Below, piece by piece: positions 1-8,061 of a stretch of DNA of 64,000 nucleotides. How positions within the stretch are numbered: the first letter of the stretch is position 1; every line of letters begins with the position of its first letter. Source of the DNA: Lachnospiraceae bacterium UBA7054 (GTDB taxonomy: Bacteria > Bacillota > Clostridia > Lachnospirales > Lachnospiraceae). The notes under the pieces were generated by a model. The model made no database searches, was not told where the DNA came from, and worked only from the letters and a program-made list of their open reading frames with translations. The position numbers and the translations under genes are program-made. The stretch is taken from positions 30,520-94,519 of the forward strand of contig DLAF01000037.1 of assembly GCA_002492725.1 (NCBI GenBank), given 5' to 3'.

Positions 1-2174
1 AAGCCATAATTTTTCAGCATCAGCGCCACGAGGTTCTTGCCGATGTCGTGGATATCGCCCTCCACCGTGGCAATCACCACCGTTGGCATCTCCTGATCGG
101 TATTTGCCTGTAACAAAAGCGGTTCCATATACTCAATGCCAGTCTTCATGGCCTCCGCGCCGGCAATGAGCTGGGGCAGGAAATATTTGCCCTTATCAAA
201 AAGCTCACCCACTTCATTGATGGCAGGCAGAAGCACCTCGTCAAGCAGCGCTTTTGCCCCGTTGCCTTCATCAAGCGCTTTCTGTGTGTCGGTCTTGATA
301 CCTTCCCGATTTCCTTTTAGGACATCCCGGTAGAGTTTGTCCCGAGAAGACAAGGCTTCCTGTTCTTTCACGGGAGCATTTAAGCGGATACCCGTCTCTT
401 TTGGTGCGCTCTCTCCTGCCGCCTCCCGTTTCACCCGCACTGCATCCATCAATTCAATATATCGGACGTCTGCCGCTTCCTTATTGAGCAAAAGGTCGGA
501 GGCAAAGGCGCAGCTCATCAGAAGCTCCTGAGAGGGATTGGCAATCGCCATGGTCAGGCCTTCCATGATTGCCATTGTAAGGAAAGCCGTATTGACAAAG
601 CTTCTTTCCGGCAGACCGAAGGAAATATTGGACAGGCCGCAGATGGTAGCAAGCCCTTTTTCCTTACAGTAGCGGATTGTCTCAAGCGTTTCCAAAGCTG
701 CCTTTTTATTGGCACCTACGGTAGCCACCAGACCGTCTACCACGATATCTTCTTTCGTAAAACCGAGCCCGTAAGCCTTTTTTTCTATCTTTTCAATGAT
801 TTCAATCTTTTCCGTCAAGTCTTTTGGCAATCCCGCATCCGACAACGGAAGCAGAATAAACATCGCGCCGTATTTCTTTACTATGGGAAGCAGTTTTTCA
901 AGTTTCTCGCTCTCTCCAGAGACAGAATTGACCAGTGCTCTGCCGGGATAAATGCGAAGCGCCGCTTCCAGGACCTCCACATGGCTGGAATCAAGAGACA
1001 GAGGCAGGCTTGTGGCTGCGGTTACGGTCTCGATTGCCTTCTGCATCATGGCTTTTTCGTCAATGCCGCTCATACCCATGTTCACGTCAAGGATGGCCGC
1101 GCCGCAGGCTTCCTGCTCCTCCGCAAAGGAAGCAACCAGTTCCATGGAGCCCTCTTTGAGGGCTGCCTGTAACTTTTTCTTTCCGGTGGGATTAATACGC
1201 TCCCCCACCACCAGAAAAGGATCGTTAAGACCGAAAGCAACCGTCTTTCTTTCGCTGGTCAGATACCGCAGTTTCAGCTTTTCGCGGTGTAAAAGAGGGA
1301 TACCGGCAACCGCATCCTTTGCGGCCCGAATGTAGTCAGGGTCAGTGCCGCAGCAGCCGCCGATGATGGAAGCGCCAGCCCTAATAAGATCACGCATACC
1401 GTTCCCAAAGGTTTCGGCATCCATATCGTAGACCGTATTTCCTTTCGCATCAAGTGCGGGAAGCCCGGCGTTTGGTTTTGCAATAATGGGTATCGAAGTC
1501 GCCTGCGCCATGGCGCGCACGGTCTCCACCATTTGATCAGGCCCCGTGGAACAGTTCGTTCCCACAGCCGCCACGCCCAGACTCTCAAGCACAACAGCTG
1601 CCGTGACCGCATCCGTGCCAAAAAGCGTCCTGCCGTCCGTTTCAAAGGTCAGTGTCGCCATCACAGCCAAATCACAGACCTCCCTGGCTGCGATCACCGC
1701 TGCTCTGGTTTCCTGCAGGCTCATCATGGTCTCTATCACCAGAAGATCCACTCCGGCATCTGCCAGATATCGGATCTGTTCCTTGTATACTTCGATCAAT
1801 TCTTCAAAGGAAAGTTTTCCCATGGGAGCAAGCTGCTCTCCCGTCATGGTCAGGTCACCTGCCACATAAGCCCGGTCACCCACCGCTTCTTTCGAAAGCG
1901 CTACGAGCTCCCGGTTCATCTTTTCGATATCGCCCGCCAGTCCATACTCCGCAAGTTTGATGCGGTTGGCCGTAAAAGTCGGCGCATAAACAATATTGCT
2001 TCCCGCATCCACAAACTGCCTTTGCAGCTCGATCATGATATCCCGATGCTCCAAAATCCATTTTTCCGGGCAAACTCCCGCAGACATCCCTTTCTTTTGC
2101 AGATTCGAGCCTGTGGCTCCATCCAGAAAAAGCGGTTTCTCTTTGATGAGAGCTTGAAATTCCTGTCTGTTCAT
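1..2174 (-). CDS. metH: Cobalamin-dependent methionine synthase, 3' end outside window
   Basis: Transfers a methyl group from methyl-tetrahydrofolate through cobalamin to homocysteine in the cytoplasm. The N-terminal homocysteine domain shows the zinc ligands: an NCS triplet near residue 204 and GGCCG near 271. A pterin-binding domain starts near VGERINPTGKK (about residue 325). A helical cap follows, then the start of the B12 domain with the cobalamin-ligand motif GDIHDIGKN near residue 707. The frame is still open at base 1 after about 724 codons, so the end is missing. Clostridial MetH proteins of about 800 residues usually lack the AdoMet reactivation domain; that cannot be judged here. 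The ATG lies 3 bases after the upstream lipoprotein stop. Its ribosome site (GAGGAG) sits inside that gene, which implies translational coupling. No cobalamin or SAM riboswitch was seen upstream. Confidence 0.95.
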   Translation of the reverse strand, partial: MNRQEFQALIKEKPLFLDGATGSNLQKKGMSAGVCPEKWILEHRDIMIELQRQFVDAGSNIVYAPTFTANRIKLAEYGLAGDIEKMNRELVALSKEAVGDRAYVAGDLTMTGEQLAPMGKLSFEELIEVYKEQIRYLADAGVDLLVIETMMSLQETRAAVIAAREVCDLAVMATLTFETDGRTLFGTDAVTAAVVLESLGVAAVGTNCSTGPDQMVETVRAMAQATSIPIIAKPNAGLPALDAKGNTVYDMDAETFGNGMRDLIRAGASIIGGCCGTDPDYIRAAKDAVAGIPLLHREKLKLRYLTSERKTVAFGLNDPFLVVGERINPTGKKKLQAALKEGSMELVASFAEEQEACGAAILDVNMGMSGIDEKAMMQKAIETVTAATSLPLSLDSSHVEVLEAALRIYPGRALVNSVSGESEKLEKLLPIVKKYGAMFILLPLSDAGLPKDLTEKIEIIEKIEKKAYGLGFTKEDIVVDGLVATVGANKKAALETLETIRYCKEKGLATICGLSNISFGLPERSFVNTAFLTMAIMEGLTMAIANPSQELLMSCAFASDLLLNKEAADVRYIELMDAVRVKREAAGESAPKETGIRLNAPVKEQEALSSRDKLYRDVLKGNREGIKTDTQKALDEGNGAKALLDEVLLPAINEVGELFDKGKYFLPQLIAGAEAMKTGIEYMEPLLLQANTDQEMPTVVIATVEGDIHDIGKNLVALMLKNYG

Positions 2175-2177
2175 CGA

Positions 2178-2795
2178 TTAAGGCTCCTCATAAAACACCG
2201 TATCGTCCGTGTCAAAGTTATCCTCTGTCTCTTCCCCGGTCTCCTGCCCGGACGCTCCGTCTTCACTGCCTGTGTCGTCTTCACTGTCCTCATCCTGTTT
2301 ATTCAGGTAACCGCCGCCGAGGAGAGAATTTTCTTCAATATAGGTGACACCCTCCCCTTCGGGGATTTCCCCGTGCAGAATCGTAATGATATACTGAATA
2401 CGGATGTTGGTGCGATTATAGTATTCTATCGCCGCCTGCGCAGTGGCGTCATCAAACTTCTCCCCTTCGCACGCCTTGTGAAAGAGGGAAACGGCCTGGT
2501 CCATATTTTCAGCCGCCTCATCGGCAAGGCTCTCCGCCGCGGAAAACTGTTCCGGCACCTCAAGCTGCGCCATCCATGCAATATCTTCCTTCAGCGCATC
2601 CAGATACCCAAGAAGTTCTACCATGGCAGTGTCTGAATCACGGTCAATGGCATTCATTTTTTCATTGTATTCAGCCGCCCGCGAAAAAAACGTATTCATG
2701 TCTTCCAGATATGCATCCAGCGTATCGTCTTCCCCACAAGCCGACAACACAAGAACAAGAAACAGGCAAATACCCCAAAATTTATATTTTATCAA
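2178..2795 (-). CDS. Putative lipoprotein, unknown function
   Basis: I do not recognise a family. The N-terminus is a typical lipoprotein signal: a short basic start (MIKYK), a hydrophobic stretch, then the lipobox LSAC, so the mature protein should be anchored to the outer face of the membrane. The body is acidic and predicted helical. The tail is very rich in Glu, Asp, Gly and Ser and resembles a disordered linker. I place the start at the TTG at 2795 because GGAGGA lies 7 bases upstream of it; an upstream TTG at 2810 would have the ribosome site inside the coding region. It is first in a two-gene unit with metH and has a strong promoter at 2839-2867. Its link to methionine synthesis is only positional. 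Confidence 0.75.
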   Translation of the reverse strand: MIKYKFWGICLFLVLVLSACGEDDTLDAYLEDMNTFFSRAAEYNEKMNAIDRDSDTAMVELLGYLDALKEDIAWMAQLEVPEQFSAAESLADEAAENMDQAVSLFHKACEGEKFDDATAQAAIEYYNRTNIRIQYIITILHGEIPEGEGVTYIEENSLLGGGYLNKQDEDSEDDTGSEDGASGQETGEETEDNFDTDDTVFYEEP

Positions 2796-2838
2796 AATAT
2801 AGTCCTCCAAATATGGTTACAAATCCCCTCATTTAACC

Positions 2839-2867
2839 ATAGTAATGAGTTCGAAGCGTTTCGTCAA
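2839..2867 (-). promoter_or_regulatory. SigA-type promoter for lipoprotein-metH
   Basis: On the minus strand the -35 box TTGACG (2862-2867) and the -10 box TACTAT (2839-2844) are 17 bases apart. The position, about 45 bases upstream of the TTG start, fits. Confidence 0.65.
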
Positions 2868-2889
2868 CCCTTAAAACATAAACTTGCAC

Positions 2890-2929
2890 AGAAAAAAAGC
2901 CCACGGACTGCTCTCTGACAGTCCATGGG
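2890..2929 (-). terminator. Intrinsic terminator of the chemotaxis receptor gene
   Basis: CCCACGGACTG (2900-2910) pairs with CAGTCCATGGG (2919-2929), with one C/A mismatch and an 8-base loop. On the minus strand the stem is followed by seven T residues (2892-2898). It lies 34 bases after the stop of the receptor gene and just upstream of the lipoprotein promoter. Confidence 0.85.
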
Positions 2930-2962
2930 TTATCCAATTGCAATCTTTTGCTATCTTGCGCT

Positions 2963-4678
2963 TTACAGCTTGAAGAAAGAAACCTCTTCTTCCAAAATCT
3001 TCGCCATCTGCTTGAGCTCACCTGCCGCCTCCGCAAGCAGATTGATAGTTGCGTTGAGCTCCTCCATGGAAGCAGTAGTTTCCTCGGTAGAAGCTGCATT
3101 CTCCTGTGATACAGCAGACAGGTTTTGAATGACATCCACAACTTTTCCTCTTTCGCCGTCGCACTCGCCGGCCTGCTCGTTGATCAAATTGGATTCTTTT
3201 CTGGAATCTTCGATACCGCGGCTTACATCGCCAAACTTCTCTTTCGTCTGTATCAGTTTCTTTTGCTGTTCCAGAATGATTTCGTTTACCTCGTTCATGA
3301 TCTGAACAGATGCCTCGGAATCCGCAGTCAACTGGTGAATAATATCCTCGATCGTCTTTGTGGACTGCGCAGAATCCTCAGACAGCTTGGAAATCTGTGT
3401 TGCCACCACGGCAAAACCGCGGCCGGCTTCACCCGCTCTGGCAGCTTCAATGCTTGCATTCAGTGCAAGCAGGCTTGTCTCGCTGGCAATGGATGCAATC
3501 AGGTTGACAGCATCCTGAATCCTGGTTACGGACTCGTTTGTGGTATGTACGGAAACTTCAATCTTTTTGATTGCTTCCGTGGTCTTATCATTGGATTCAC
3601 TCAATTCATTGATAATACGGGAAGACTCTGTATCCGCAACGTGCATTTGACCGGAAAGGTCATCAAGTTCTTTGACACTCTCAACAATCTTTTCAATAAT
3701 GGCCCCCATATTGGCTATCTGCCCCGTAGCGGACTCAATATCTTCCGCCATGGAGACGGCGCCCTTAGAGATATCTTCCACTGCTGTACTGATCTCGTCT
3801 GCGGTAGACGAAGTCTGGGATGCCATGCCCTCCAATGTATCGCCCTGCTGCATAAGGGTATCGGTATTCTTTTTGATACCGCCAATGATCGTCTTCAGCT
3901 CATCCAAGAGACGCTGTACGGCATGTCCCATTACGCCGATCTCATCGGTTCTCTTTAAGATTCTCTCGCTGACTTCCAAATTCAAATTGCCTTCCGCCAG
4001 AGAGGACAAGAGTCCCTCCGTTTGAATGATCACTTTTGCAATTGCACTCGCTATCTTAACGCAGACAATCAACGCTGCAATAAGAATAAGAACCGCAATG
4101 CCGAGAATCAGCAGAGAACTCTGGTTGATTCTCTTGTTTGCCTCGGTGGCAGGCTGTCCTGCAAAGACCATCCCAACACATTTACCGGAATCATCTTTAG
4201 CAGGCATATAAAATGCATAATAAGTCTCCCCGTTTATAACAACACTGTCCGTCTCGTAAGTCTTTCCCTCGTTTAATACAGTCTTGATCACGGCATCCGA
4301 CGCCTTCGTGCCGAGAATCCTTTCTCCGGTGGACTTATCCCGCAGGGACGTAGCACGTCTGGTATCTCCGTAGAAAATGGTCACGTCTGCGGCGCTTCCT
4401 TCCACAAAGCTGTCGATGACATCCACATTCTCCGAAATACAGTAGTCGCCTTTGTAGAGTGTATCCCCCTCCATACGGTAGGCGCCGCTGTCCAGCGCAT
4501 CGTATGCCGCAAATACACTCTGACAGAGATTTTCGAGACCTTCCATGGTGGCATCGTGCGTCATCTTTCTCATGGTGTTGATGGAATACACAGTCACAAA
4601 CACCATCATGATAACCATAGGTACCGCGCACAGCAAAACAAGCTGTGTCATAACGCTTAGTTTTTTCTGTTTCTTCAT
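2963..4678 (-). CDS. Methyl-accepting chemotaxis protein
   Basis: Membrane chemoreceptor that signals to CheA through CheW. Layout: transmembrane segment about residues 10-31; extracellular sensor about 36-185 that looks like a single-Cache domain (FYMPAKDDSGKCVGMVFAG near its end); second membrane segment 187-210; HAMP about 211-265; signalling coiled coil to the C-terminus. The hairpin tip carries the invariant pattern NASIEAARAGEAGRGFAVVA (about 407-426). There is no C-terminal pentapeptide tether for CheR/CheB. No che or flagellar genes are nearby, so this is an orphan receptor. The ATG follows AGGAGAAGGGAAA. The leader contains an unusual G10 tract. A terminator lies just downstream, so the gene is probably monocistronic. 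Confidence 0.93.
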   Translation of the reverse strand: MKKQKKLSVMTQLVLLCAVPMVIMMVFVTVYSINTMRKMTHDATMEGLENLCQSVFAAYDALDSGAYRMEGDTLYKGDYCISENVDVIDSFVEGSAADVTIFYGDTRRATSLRDKSTGERILGTKASDAVIKTVLNEGKTYETDSVVINGETYYAFYMPAKDDSGKCVGMVFAGQPATEANKRINQSSLLILGIAVLILIAALIVCVKIASAIAKVIIQTEGLLSSLAEGNLNLEVSERILKRTDEIGVMGHAVQRLLDELKTIIGGIKKNTDTLMQQGDTLEGMASQTSSTADEISTAVEDISKGAVSMAEDIESATGQIANMGAIIEKIVESVKELDDLSGQMHVADTESSRIINELSESNDKTTEAIKKIEVSVHTTNESVTRIQDAVNLIASIASETSLLALNASIEAARAGEAGRGFAVVATQISKLSEDSAQSTKTIEDIIHQLTADSEASVQIMNEVNEIILEQQKKLIQTKEKFGDVSRGIEDSRKESNLINEQAGECDGERGKVVDVIQNLSAVSQENAASTEETTASMEELNATINLLAEAAGELKQMAKILEEEVSFFKL

Positions 4679-4711
4679 TTTCCCTTCTCCTATCCATTCC
4701 TATCCGTTTTA

Positions 4712-4721
4712 CCCCCCCCCC
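4712..4721 (-). repeat. Poly-G tract (10 bases) in the receptor 5' leader
   Basis: Ten consecutive C on the plus strand (G10 in the transcript) lie 33 bases upstream of the receptor ATG, next to an A7 run. Tracts of this length are prone to slipped-strand length change. An in-frame TAG lies between the tract and the ATG, so length changes could not add residues to the receptor; any effect would be on transcription or leader folding. Confidence 0.8.
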
Positions 4722-4750
4722 TAAAAAAATGAAGGGACAGTTTTGCATTA

Positions 4751-4758
4751 ATTGTATC
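4751..4758 (-). promoter_or_regulatory. Candidate extended -10 promoter for the receptor gene
   Basis: The minus strand reads TGATACAAT, an extended -10 element. No good -35 box is visible at the normal distance. It would place the poly-G tract inside the untranslated leader. Confidence 0.4.
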
Positions 4759-4811
4759 ACAATATGCCAAAATGTGAAAGATAAAATAAGAAAAAATAAA
4801 TTTTCTATGAA

Positions 4812-6086
4812 TTATGGTCGTACCTGCCCATTCCCCGTAATCTGGTATTTGTAAGAAGTAAGCTCCTTAAGCCCCATCGGACCTCTGGCGTGGAGCTTCT
4901 GGGTACTGATGCCGATCTCCGCACCAAAACCGAATTCAAAACCGTCGGTAAACCGAGTGGAAGCATTTACATAGACGCAGGCGGCGTCCACCTCCTGCAA
5001 AAATTTCTCCGCGCGCTTCTTATCTTCTGTCAGAATGGCATCGGAGTGCCCGGTATTGTAGCGGTTAATGTGCGTGATAGCCTCCTCCAGAGAGGAAACG
5101 GTCTTTGCGGAGACAATCAGATCAAGATATTCTCTTCCGTAATCTTCCTCGGCTGCCGGAAGCGCTCCCGGTATTTTTTTCAGTACTGTCTCGTCACCCC
5201 GGATCTCCACCTGTTTTGCAAAAAGCGCCTCTCCTAACAGGGGCAGAAAGCTGTCTGCGATCTTCTCGTGGATCAACAATGACTCGCAGGCGTTGCAGAC
5301 ACCGATTCGCTGCGTCTTCGCATTGACGATAATAGGAATCGCCTTGTCAAAGTCTGCCGTCTCATCCACAAAGATATGGCAGTTGCCCGTGCCCGTCTCA
5401 ATTACGGGTATGGTACTGTTCTCCACCACGGAACGAATCAGACCCGCACCGCCTCGGGGAATCAGCAGATCCACATGGGATTTCAACCGCATAAAAGCGG
5501 TAGTCACTGCCCTGTCATTATTTTCAATAAGTTGAAATGCGTTCTCGTCAATCCGTTGTACGGCGAGAGCCTCTCTGATCACCTCCGTAATCGCTTTGTT
5601 TGAATAAAACGCAGCAGTACCGCCCTTTAAGATTACGGCATTCCCCGTCTTAAAACCAAGTCCGAAGGCATCCACCGTCACATTGGGTCTCGCTTCGCAG
5701 ATAATACCGATAACTCCCATGGGCACACGCACTTTTTCAATATGGAGCCCGTTCGGTCTGTCAAATGCCTCCATGAGCTCTCCTACAGGATCGGGCAGAT
5801 CTGCGATCTGCCGCAATCCTTCCGCCATGGCTTCTATTCTTTGGGGCGTCAGTTTTAGGCGGTCTAACAGCCCTTGTGCCATTCCATCCTTCTGCGCGTT
5901 CTGGTAATCTTTATCATTCGCCGCAAGAAGTCTGTCCGTCGCTTTCACGAGCGCCTCTGCCGATGCGGCAAGCGCCTTGTTTTTCTCCTCCGTGGTAAGC
6001 CGCTGCAAACCGGACTTTGCTTCTTGCGCCTTTGTCCCGAGGGATTCCAAATATTCGTTGATTTCCGTCATTCCCGCTGTTTCCAT
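4812..6086 (-). CDS. proA: Glutamate-5-semialdehyde dehydrogenase
   Basis: Reduces gamma-glutamyl phosphate to glutamate semialdehyde with NADPH, the second step of proline synthesis. The length of 424 residues is normal for ProA. Visible family motifs are VIGIICEARPNVTVDAFGLG, the stretch IVNAKTQRIGVCNACESLL with the catalytic cysteine, and DGFEFGFGAEIGIST near the end. The ATG is preceded by GGAGGAAAAGATAC. It is the last gene of a unit that starts with proB; DUF896 and cyclo-ligase genes lie between the two proline genes. Confidence 0.97.
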   Translation of the reverse strand: METAGMTEINEYLESLGTKAQEAKSGLQRLTTEEKNKALAASAEALVKATDRLLAANDKDYQNAQKDGMAQGLLDRLKLTPQRIEAMAEGLRQIADLPDPVGELMEAFDRPNGLHIEKVRVPMGVIGIICEARPNVTVDAFGLGFKTGNAVILKGGTAAFYSNKAITEVIREALAVQRIDENAFQLIENNDRAVTTAFMRLKSHVDLLIPRGGAGLIRSVVENSTIPVIETGTGNCHIFVDETADFDKAIPIIVNAKTQRIGVCNACESLLIHEKIADSFLPLLGEALFAKQVEIRGDETVLKKIPGALPAAEEDYGREYLDLIVSAKTVSSLEEAITHINRYNTGHSDAILTEDKKRAEKFLQEVDAACVYVNASTRFTDGFEFGFGAEIGISTQKLHARGPMGLKELTSYKYQITGNGQVRP

Positions 6087-6152
6087 GTATCTTTTCCTCC
6101 ATAATCTCTGTTTCAGATTTTATGCGCAGATTTACAAACCTTACTCCCTTTT

Positions 6153-6875
6153 TCAACCGATGATCTCTGTCTCCGTGATAATCTGTTCGGGGCGGATATC
6201 GTGTGTCTCCCAGGGGATTTCATCAAAGATCTGACAGCTGTACGCGAGCGCAACCGTCATACATTTCATCCGCAGCTGTTTAGCCGCATCCGTATCCGCC
6301 TGCAAACATGCCTCCGCATTGACATGTTCACCGCCCTGTTGCAATCCCTCCAAATATCTGTCATAAAAACCGCCGCCGTACCCAATCCTGTGACAGGCTC
6401 TGTCAAAGGCCGCTCCCGGCAGACAAATCAGAGTGCATTGACTCATGCAGTCAGCACTCCATTCGGAAAACGACTGTCCGTTTGCCGGCTCCAAAATCCC
6501 CCGATAGCCTGTCGAGAGGTCATCCACAGAAAAAATGCGGTAAAATGCCATTTCCTTCCCCATGACCTTCGGTGCAAATACCGCCTTTTTATCCGTAAAT
6601 GCCCGTTTCAGCAAATGAAAGGTATCCACTTCGCTGCGGAAACTGATATACGTCAGGATTGCGGCCGCATCTTGATAACAGGACAGGGTTGTGAGATTTT
6701 TTATGATCATTTCACTATAATCTCTGCGCTGTTTTGTCGTCAGACTGTCCCTCGCTGCCAGAGCCGCCTCACGAAATCGTTTCTTTTCCGCCGCCTGTTC
6801 ATTTGCTGTTGCAGACTTCGCGCTTCCCTGTTTTTTCTCCGTTTGCACAGTTTCCCGTTTCACACGCTCATCCAT
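6153..6875 (-). CDS. 5-formyltetrahydrofolate cyclo-ligase
   Basis: ATP-dependent conversion of 5-formyl-THF to 5,10-methenyl-THF, salvaging a folate storage form. The C-terminal family signature GYGGGFYDRYLEG is clear, and YISFRSEVDTFHLL matches the core. The protein is 240 residues, longer than the usual 180-200, because of a charged Lys/Glu/Gln-rich N-terminal extension of about 35 residues. I start at the ATG at 6875: it overlaps the stop region of the DUF896 gene by 8 bases and has GAGAAG upstream. A longer reading through the upstream gene is unlikely. The function fits the other one-carbon genes in this window (metH, fhs, folD). Confidence 0.92.
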   Translation of the reverse strand: MDERVKRETVQTEKKQGSAKSATANEQAAEKKRFREAALAARDSLTTKQRRDYSEMIIKNLTTLSCYQDAAAILTYISFRSEVDTFHLLKRAFTDKKAVFAPKVMGKEMAFYRIFSVDDLSTGYRGILEPANGQSFSEWSADCMSQCTLICLPGAAFDRACHRIGYGGGFYDRYLEGLQQGGEHVNAEACLQADTDAAKQLRMKCMTVALAYSCQIFDEIPWETHDIRPEQIITETEIIG

Positions 6876-7083
6876 GCCGCTTCTTCTCACTAAGTTTCGT
6901 AATGCTGCCGTCTTTCTCAACAATAGAAATATTGTCAAGCTGCCCTTTCAGATTCGCGCGCACATTGGCAACATATGCCTGCCGCAGCGCCGCCTGCTCT
7001 TCCTTTTCCCCGGGAGTCAGTCCTTCCGCCTGGGATTTATGGTATAATTCATTGATTCGCGCCGTCATTTGTTCTACGTTCAT
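6868..7083 (-). CDS. DUF896 (YnzC-like) small protein
   Basis: A 71-residue cytoplasmic helical protein matching the DUF896/YnzC family: an N-terminal helix with INELYHKSQAEGLTPGEKEE, then RQAYVANVRANLKGQLDNI and a short tail. The B. subtilis relative YnzC is encoded next to SOS cell-division genes, but its molecular role is not known to me. It is translationally coupled to the cyclo-ligase by an 8-base overlap and lies 23 bases after proB. Confidence 0.88.
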   Translation of the reverse strand: MNVEQMTARINELYHKSQAEGLTPGEKEEQAALRQAYVANVRANLKGQLDNISIVEKDGSITKLSEKKRHG

Positions 7084-7106
7084 ATGCCGGTTACCTTCTT
7101 TTCATC

Positions 7107-7964
7107 TTAATGTGCGTGCATCTGCTGCACATAGAGCGGCAGATCAAATTCCTCATCCTTATGCGCCAAAAACAGCGTTCCGATATTCTGCCCGCTTAAG
7201 ATTCTATGAATCACCTTGATGTCTTTACTGTTGGCAATCACCATATCCACCCCGGTGTTGCTGGCAATCTTAGCCGCCTGCAGTTTGGTGGTCATACCGC
7301 CGGTGCCCACACTGCTTCCGGTGGACGCCTTGCCCATATTCATCAACTCATCCGTCAGTTCCTCCACCACTTCAATATACTTGACATTCGGGTTGGTTCG
7401 GGGATCGTCGGTGTAAAGGCCGTCGATATCCGACAGCAAAAGGAGCGCGTCCGCCTCCACCAAAGCGGCCACAATTGCCGAAAGGGTATCATTGTCACCG
7501 ATTTCAATCTCGTAAGTCGCTATGGTATCGTTTTCATTCACGATCGGAATCACGCCCAGTTTAAACAGCTCCGCAAAGGTGTTTCGGGCGTTGTAGCGGT
7601 TTAAATTATCCACGATCGTGTTTTTCGTCATCAAAATCTGAGCCGCCACCTGATTGTACTCGGCAAAGATCTTCTGGTAAACCATCATCAGTCTGGCCTG
7701 TCCTACCGCGGCACACGCCTGCTTAACGGCAATGGGATTATCCTCCTCACGGTTTGGCAAAATGGCCTTCTCTCCCACGGCGATCGCGCCGGAGGTGACA
7801 AGCACCACATCCTTTCCCATGTTTCTTAAGTTACAAAGTTCACGCACCAGCACGTCCAGCTTTGTATAATCCAAATCACCCGTCTCCTTATGCTGTAAGG
7901 AGGAGGAACCGATCTTTACCACAATTCGTTTCTTATTTTCCAATAAAGCTTTTCTGTTTACCAT
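7107..7964 (-). CDS. proB: Glutamate 5-kinase, short form without PUA domain
   Basis: Phosphorylates glutamate to gamma-glutamyl phosphate, the first and feedback-regulated step of proline synthesis. The amino-acid-kinase fold is shown by VVKIGSSSL at the N-terminus, VTSGAIAVG, the FNE-like IVNENDTIA, DNDTLSAIVA, LLSDIDGLYT and SVGTGGMTTKLQAA. At 285 residues it ends after the kinase domain, so the C-terminal PUA domain of E. coli ProB (367 residues) is absent, as in many Firmicutes. Ribosome site GAGGAT. The leader of about 97 bases contains a perfect hairpin (8009-8031). Confidence 0.96.
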   Translation of the reverse strand: MVNRKALLENKKRIVVKIGSSSLQHKETGDLDYTKLDVLVRELCNLRNMGKDVVLVTSGAIAVGEKAILPNREEDNPIAVKQACAAVGQARLMMVYQKIFAEYNQVAAQILMTKNTIVDNLNRYNARNTFAELFKLGVIPIVNENDTIATYEIEIGDNDTLSAIVAALVEADALLLLSDIDGLYTDDPRTNPNVKYIEVVEELTDELMNMGKASTGSSVGTGGMTTKLQAAKIASNTGVDMVIANSKDIKVIHRILSGQNIGTLFLAHKDEEFDLPLYVQQMHAH

Positions 7965-8008
7965 TTTATATAATCCTCATATTTTTCCGCAGTTTATTTC
8001 CGCATTGC

Positions 8009-8031
8009 AAGCTCGAAAAACCTTCGAGCTT
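8009..8031 (-). other. Perfect hairpin in the proB leader
   Basis: AAGCTCGAA (8009-8017) and TTCGAGCTT (8023-8031) form a 9-bp stem with a 5-base loop. No T-run follows on the minus strand, so it is not a typical terminator. Near-repeats such as TTCCGCATT and TTGCTCACTGCTCATTGCT flank it, which suggests a small intergenic repeat element. Confidence 0.5.
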
Positions 8032-8061
8032 CCCCGCATTTATTTCTCGATTGCTCACTGC

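Noticed and set aside
1533..2636. Long open frame on the plus strand, 367 codons
   Set aside because: It lies opposite metH and the lipoprotein gene, which have clear motifs and ribosome sites. Its translation is Arg/His/Phe-rich with no recognisable domain.
2175..2960. Cobalamin or SAM riboswitch for metH
   Set aside because: metH starts 3 bases after the lipoprotein gene, and the lipoprotein leader is under 45 bases after a good promoter; no space or conserved core for a riboswitch.
4335..4760. Upstream frame through the poly-G tract that might fuse with the chemoreceptor after slippage
   Set aside because: The receptor frame has an in-frame TAG between the tract and its ATG, so no tract length can produce a fusion.
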